NCBI GenBank assembly: GCA_964420125.1
Contig: CAYQQQ010000002.1
Coordinates: forward strand, 62,001 to 126,000
DNA length: 64,000 nucleotides
Direction: 5' to 3'
Source: CAYQQQ01 sp964420125
GTDB lineage: Bacteria > Actinomycetota > Acidimicrobiia > Acidimicrobiales > Microtrichaceae
The translations under genes and the position numbers were made by a program. The notes below the pieces were generated by a model. That model made no database searches, was not told where the DNA came from, and saw nothing but the letters and a program-made list of their open reading frames with translations. Shown piece after piece: positions 63,989-64,000 of this stretch (within the stretch, counting starts at the first letter, position 1; each line of letters starts with the position of its first letter).

Positions 63989-64000
63989 TCCGCGCCGAAC

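Overview
The window is GC-rich, densely coded DNA from an actinobacterium. The evidence is a mycobacterial-type LexA box, a DUF3499 protein, a mycothiol-type DinB-fold enzyme, many GTG/TTG starts, and several genes whose start codon lies 6-7 nt after a TANNNT -10 box with no Shine-Dalgarno (leaderless starts). The gene set (cytochrome P450s, class I fumarase, EPS locus with Fn3/LamG proteins) would fit Acidimicrobiia, but nothing here fixes the taxon.

Region 1 (1-8.0 kb) holds a DUF4190 membrane protein cut by the window edge, a crotonase-fold protein, a P450/ferredoxin pair with an acetoacetate-decarboxylase-like gene upstream, an SOS-controlled DUF222-HNH nuclease, a BTAD/AAA regulator whose 3' end runs into the nuclease gene, and a two-domain ABM-like protein. 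Region 2 (8.1-16 kb) is accessory. It has tRNA-Arg(CCU) with a decayed copy of its 3' end 430 bp downstream (probable scar of an integrated element), a large NHL/RCC1 lipoprotein, remnants of a DUF5615 PIN-like gene and another gene, a small toxin-like/HTH pair, a frameshifted HNH nuclease, and a macro-domain protein.

Region 3 (16-30.5 kb) is mostly housekeeping: acyltransferase 3, CPBP protease, class I fumarase, DUF3499, an endonuclease/exonuclease/phosphatase (EEP) protein, an HDAC-like deacetylase, SpoIID-like protein, PI-PLC-like lipoprotein, nitronate monooxygenase, a mycothiol-type DinB enzyme and a beta-propeller lipoprotein. Three related 50-51 bp palindromes (26.56, 27.92 and 30.58 kb) are scattered here. 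One of them is read in frame at the 5' end of the PI-PLC gene. Region 4 (30.6-34.0 kb) is a sugar-type ABC importer operon without an ATPase.

Region 5 (34.0-61.9 kb) is an exopolysaccharide (EPS) locus. The minus-strand arm has a GDP-mannose 6-dehydrogenase-like enzyme, a lipoprotein, a C-methyltransferase and an 11.4-kb gene for a 3788-residue secreted multidomain protein, the last three overlapping one another. The plus-strand arm has a Wzz-like chain-length protein, Wzy/WaaL-like polymerase or ligase, GT2, GT4, Wzx flippase and GT2, all overlapping or adjacent. A convergent GT2, a GH26-type lipoprotein, another GT4, a second GH26-like lipoprotein and a WecG/TagA/CpsF transferase follow. 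Together they describe a Wzx/Wzy-dependent polymer, probably containing a uronic acid made from GDP-mannose, with dedicated surface hydrolases. No initiating phosphoglycosyltransferase or tyrosine kinase is in the window.

Region 6 (61.9-64 kb) is a second P450 with a well-formed promoter whose -35 box lies in a 14-bp palindrome, followed by a TetR regulator likely to bind it.
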